A stretch of 16,205 bases of DNA from contig DATDPS010000054.1 in NCBI GenBank assembly GCA_035292625.1, positions 1 through 16,205 of the forward strand. The letters are read 5' to 3'. The notes under the pieces were generated by a model that saw nothing but the letters and a program-made list of their open reading frames with translations, made no database searches and was not told where the DNA came from. This document shows positions 14,537 through 16,205 of the stretch, in pieces; positions within the stretch are counted from its first letter, which is position 1, and the number at the start of each line of letters is the position of its first letter. The translations under genes were made by a program, and so were the position numbers. The stretch comes from SHZL01 sp035292625. Its GTDB lineage: Bacteria; Pseudomonadota; Gammaproteobacteria; Xanthomonadales; SZUA-36.

Positions 14537-15649
14537 TTACTCCACCCTCAATTTCGTGGCCACCAGGGGGACTCCCGTGCCGCGCCCGCTGACCAGGTAG
14601 GTGGCGAAAGAAGCCAGCCAATGGCCGCCCGCGTAGTACTCGCCGGTGACTGCCGCGAGGCCAGCCTCACCTTGCTGTGCCGCGGCGGCTTCGATCGCCG
14701 CGCGGCGCGGATCGCTGCCGGGCAAGGCGGCGGCCATGCCCCGCAAAGCCCAGGCCCGGCTCAGGTGCAGGCCGTCCAGATGCGCCAGCTTGCCATCACT
14801 GCGATCGGTGACGACGGCCAGCGGCAGCCAGGCGGTGTTGCCGTCGGATGGAATGCCGGGCAGGAATTTTTGCAGCCAGCTGGCGTATTCCGGGGGCGGC
14901 AATTCCCGGCGCATCAGGTCGGCCTCGGCCAGGCAGGGCGAGAGGAAATCCTGCCCGCCCGGCTCGTAGTTCAAGGGGCAATCGACATCACCGAGGTAAA
15001 ACTGCCGCGAGCGATCCAGCACCAGGGCGAGGAAGGCTTCATCCCCTGCGGTTCGCGCCCAGTCGATGAACAGAGCAAAAGCGAAGGCGGTCTGGGCGTG
15101 CTCGCCGCTGCGGATTGGATAAGCCAGCTTGCCCAGCCACGAACTCATCCTGGCCACCCAGGCCGTTTCCAGCGGCTGCAGCACCTCACGCCAGCGCGCG
15201 GCGCGCGGGTCATCCCATTCGCGCAGTTCGGCCATCAACTGCAGCAACCAGGCCGCGCCATACGGTCGCTCGAACTCGGCCCGGTCGTCCCGCGCCAGGT
15301 AGTTAAGCTCGGCGGCCACGCGGTCGGGCTGGAAACTGGCCTCCAGCGCCGCCTCCACCGCAGCGGCATCGGCATCCTCAGGGTGCAGGCGCAGCAGGCG
15401 CAGCAAAAGCCAGTGGCCGTGCACCGCCGAATGCCAGTCGAAGCAACCGTAGAACACCGGCGTTAAATCGCGCGGCGGCGCCACGTCGGCATCGCTGGCC
15501 AGGGTGTGGCTGATCTTGTTGGGGTATTCCTGGTGCAGGCAGCCGAGCGCCAACGCCTTGAAGCGCATCTCCTGCGTGAGCGGGGCCGGCTGGGCCAGCA
15601 GGGCGGGAGCCGTCAGCAGCAATAACAGGGAACATAAATGGAAGCGCAC
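14537..15649 (-). CDS. DUF2891 family exported protein
   Basis: A 370-residue protein recognised by FYGCFDWHSAVHGHW (67-80 region), the hallmark of DUF2891. It also has LNYLARDDRAEFERPYGAAWLL and the C-terminal GEYYAGGHWLASFATYL. Its length fits the family. The helix-rich, Trp- and His-rich make-up recalls alpha/alpha-barrel sugar-active proteins, but no function is established and I assign none. A signal peptide is likely: hydrophobic 5-19, cleavage near ALLA-Q at 19-20. The start is GTG at 15649, supported by AGGAAA with 5 bases of spacing; no ATG in frame gives the signal peptide. It is transcribed alone, about 95 bp downstream of the Gly/Tyr-rich gene on the same strand. Its stop lies beside a palindromic repeat. 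Confidence 0.88.
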   Translation of the reverse strand: MRFHLCSLLLLLTAPALLAQPAPLTQEMRFKALALGCLHQEYPNKISHTLASDADVAPPRDLTPVFYGCFDWHSAVHGHWLLLRLLRLHPEDADAAAVEAALEASFQPDRVAAELNYLARDDRAEFERPYGAAWLLQLMAELREWDDPRAARWREVLQPLETAWVARMSSWLGKLAYPIRSGEHAQTAFAFALFIDWARTAGDEAFLALVLDRSRQFYLGDVDCPLNYEPGGQDFLSPCLAEADLMRRELPPPEYASWLQKFLPGIPSDGNTAWLPLAVVTDRSDGKLAHLDGLHLSRAWALRGMAAALPGSDPRRAAIEAAAAQQGEAGLAAVTGEYYAGGHWLASFATYLVSGRGTGVPLVATKLRVE

Positions 15650-15663
15650 GGCAGTTTCCTAAA

Positions 15664-15680
15664 CCGGACAGGGGAATGTC
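15664..15680 (-). promoter_or_regulatory. Small inverted repeat upstream of the DUF2891 start
   Basis: GGACA (15666-15670) and TGTCC (15677-15681) form a 5-bp inverted repeat with a short loop, directly upstream of the AGGAAA Shine-Dalgarno. It could be an operator or a leader hairpin, and its shortness also allows chance. Confidence 0.2.
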
Positions 15681-15687
15681 CGCAGGC

Positions 15688-15715
15688 AACATACCCGATC
15701 AGCAGGCTTAAGCAA
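15688..15715 (-). promoter_or_regulatory. Possible sigma-70 promoter of the DUF2891 gene
   Basis: TTGCTT (15715-15710), a 16-bp spacer and TATGTT (15693-15688) read towards the DUF2891 gene. The -10 match is good (5 of 6) and the -35 is weak (3 of 6). It gives a leader of about 35 nt containing the Shine-Dalgarno, which is reasonable. It overlaps the putative hairpin of the upstream gene. Confidence 0.3.
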
Positions 15716-15736
15716 AATGGATGCCGCCTGCTGGTC
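15697..15736 (-). terminator. Hairpin after the Gly/Tyr-rich gene
   Basis: GACCAGCAGGC and GCCTGCTGATC (minus strand, 15736-15726 and 15707-15697) pair over 11 positions with one G-T, leaving an 18-nt loop. It lies 8 bases after the stop codon at 15745. There is no T-tract after it, so it may be a mRNA-end hairpin or a weak terminator. Confidence 0.3.
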
Positions 15737-15744
15737 GCGGCGGG

Positions 15745-16205
15745 CTATTCCGCCAAAATCGGTCCGCTGATGATCCTCCAGCTGCCGTCTGCCTGGAGGC
15801 AGGCGGTGCCGTAAGCCGGCAGCACCTGCTCGTCGATGGTGATTTCGGTCTGGTACTCGCGTGTTTGCAGGCAGTCGGGCTCGGCCGGAACGCGCGTGGC
15901 TGGCTGCGGCGCGGCATACGGGTAGGGGATGGGTGCTGGCGGCGGGTAATAGCGCGGCCCGAAGTAGAGCGGTAGTGAAAAAAACAAGCTGTAGGCGTCG
16001 TGACCACCGTAGTAGCCATAGCCGAGGCCAATGCTGGAGCCATAGCCGTAGCCTGACCCATAACCGTAGCGGTAGGCCGGTGCGTAGCCCCAGCCATAGG
16101 CGTAACTGCGCCGGTAACTCGGCCCGTAGTGCCGGTTGTGGCCGTGCCCATAGTCACGGCCATAGTCACGACGGTAGTCATGGCCGGGTGAAGTTCTCTG
16201 GTGGC
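15745..16205 (-). CDS. Gly/Tyr-rich exported protein with surface-antigen-like C-terminus (5' end outside window)
   Basis: The frame is open from the window edge to the TAG at 15745, giving 152 residues without the N-terminus. The first 70 or so are low-complexity and rich in Gly, Tyr, Arg and His (HDYRRDYGRDYGHGH, YRYGYGSGYGYGS). A Pro/Tyr-rich linker follows (FGPRYYPPPAPIPYPY). The C-terminal domain, CLQTREYQTEITIDEQ then AYGTACLQADGSWRI with two cysteines, resembles the end of the 17-kDa surface antigen / RT0821-Lpp0805 type of envelope proteins. That points to an exported envelope protein, but the signal peptide would lie outside the window, so localisation is inferred. A short internal start (TTG at 15987) is unlikely, as the Gly/Tyr pattern continues through it. 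Confidence 0.75.
   Translation of the reverse strand, partial: HQRTSPGHDYRRDYGRDYGHGHNRHYGPSYRRSYAYGWGYAPAYRYGYGSGYGYGSSIGLGYGYYGGHDAYSLFFSLPLYFGPRYYPPPAPIPYPYAAPQPATRVPAEPDCLQTREYQTEITIDEQVLPAYGTACLQADGSWRIISGPILAE
16149..16184 (-). repeat. 12-bp tandem repeat inside the Gly/Tyr-rich gene
   Basis: Three 12-bp units (CATAGTCACGGC, CATAGTCACGAC, GGTAGTCATGGC on the plus strand) encode HDYR, RDYG, RDYG in the gene's frame. Such in-frame units can change number by slippage and alter the length of the low-complexity part. Confidence 0.6.

Noticed and set aside
15708..16181. Thr/Met/Ala-rich minus-strand frame
   Set aside because: It overlaps the Gly/Tyr-rich gene in another frame and is a shadow of its repetitive GGC/TAC codons. 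The chosen frame has a recognisable C-terminal domain.

Overview
The window is GC-rich (roughly 60-65 % by eye) and looks like chromosomal DNA of a gammaproteobacterium. Reasons are a Proteobacteria-type gltBD pair, an MscS channel with a large periplasmic domain, a TolB-like/TPR sensor-type protein, a DUF2891 protein and many short palindromic repeats between genes. I cannot name a genus. No tRNA, rRNA, CRISPR array, phage gene or classical insertion sequence was seen.

Layout. Bases 1-1878 (+) hold the 3' part of a TolB-like/TPR protein whose N-terminus lies outside the window. Convergent with it, 3347-1911 and 7869-3352 (-) form a tightly coupled gltB-gltD operon for NADPH-dependent glutamate synthase, starting with TTG and GTG. 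An AT-rich leader (7870-7990) precedes gltB. A secreted serine hydrolase of the class C beta-lactamase/esterase fold with a C-terminal DUF3471 domain follows (9658-8138, -). A 172-bp divergent gap full of palindromic repeats separates it from an ABC half-transporter (9831-11675, +) and a large MscS-family channel (11713-13902, +). Bases 13914-14527 form a repeat-rich island around a small, lower-GC GIY-YIG nuclease gene (14366-14073, -). Then come a DUF2891 protein (15649-14537, -) and the 3' part of a Gly/Tyr-rich surface-antigen-like protein (16205-15745, -).

The most interesting part is the repeat family. Complete copies fold into one architecture: a 9-bp outer stem, one unpaired base on the 3' side, a 4-5-bp inner stem and a 3-nt loop. 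Arm changes between copies are compensatory, so pairing is kept. Two sub-families exist: a GC-rich core (9748-9786 and its exact inverted copy at 13914-13952, with a decayed copy at 14449-14478) and a TTTGC/GCAAA core (14016-14057, 14487-14527). Copies sit in the same order (inverted GC-core, then direct AT-core) on both sides of the GIY-YIG gene. This recalls REP elements paired with a RAYT transposase, but with a GIY-YIG nuclease in the enzyme position. That the nuclease acts on the repeats is my inference.

The other genes are housekeeping (glutamate synthesis) or envelope functions (transporter, osmotic channel, secreted hydrolase, exported proteins). They are not an obvious single pathway.
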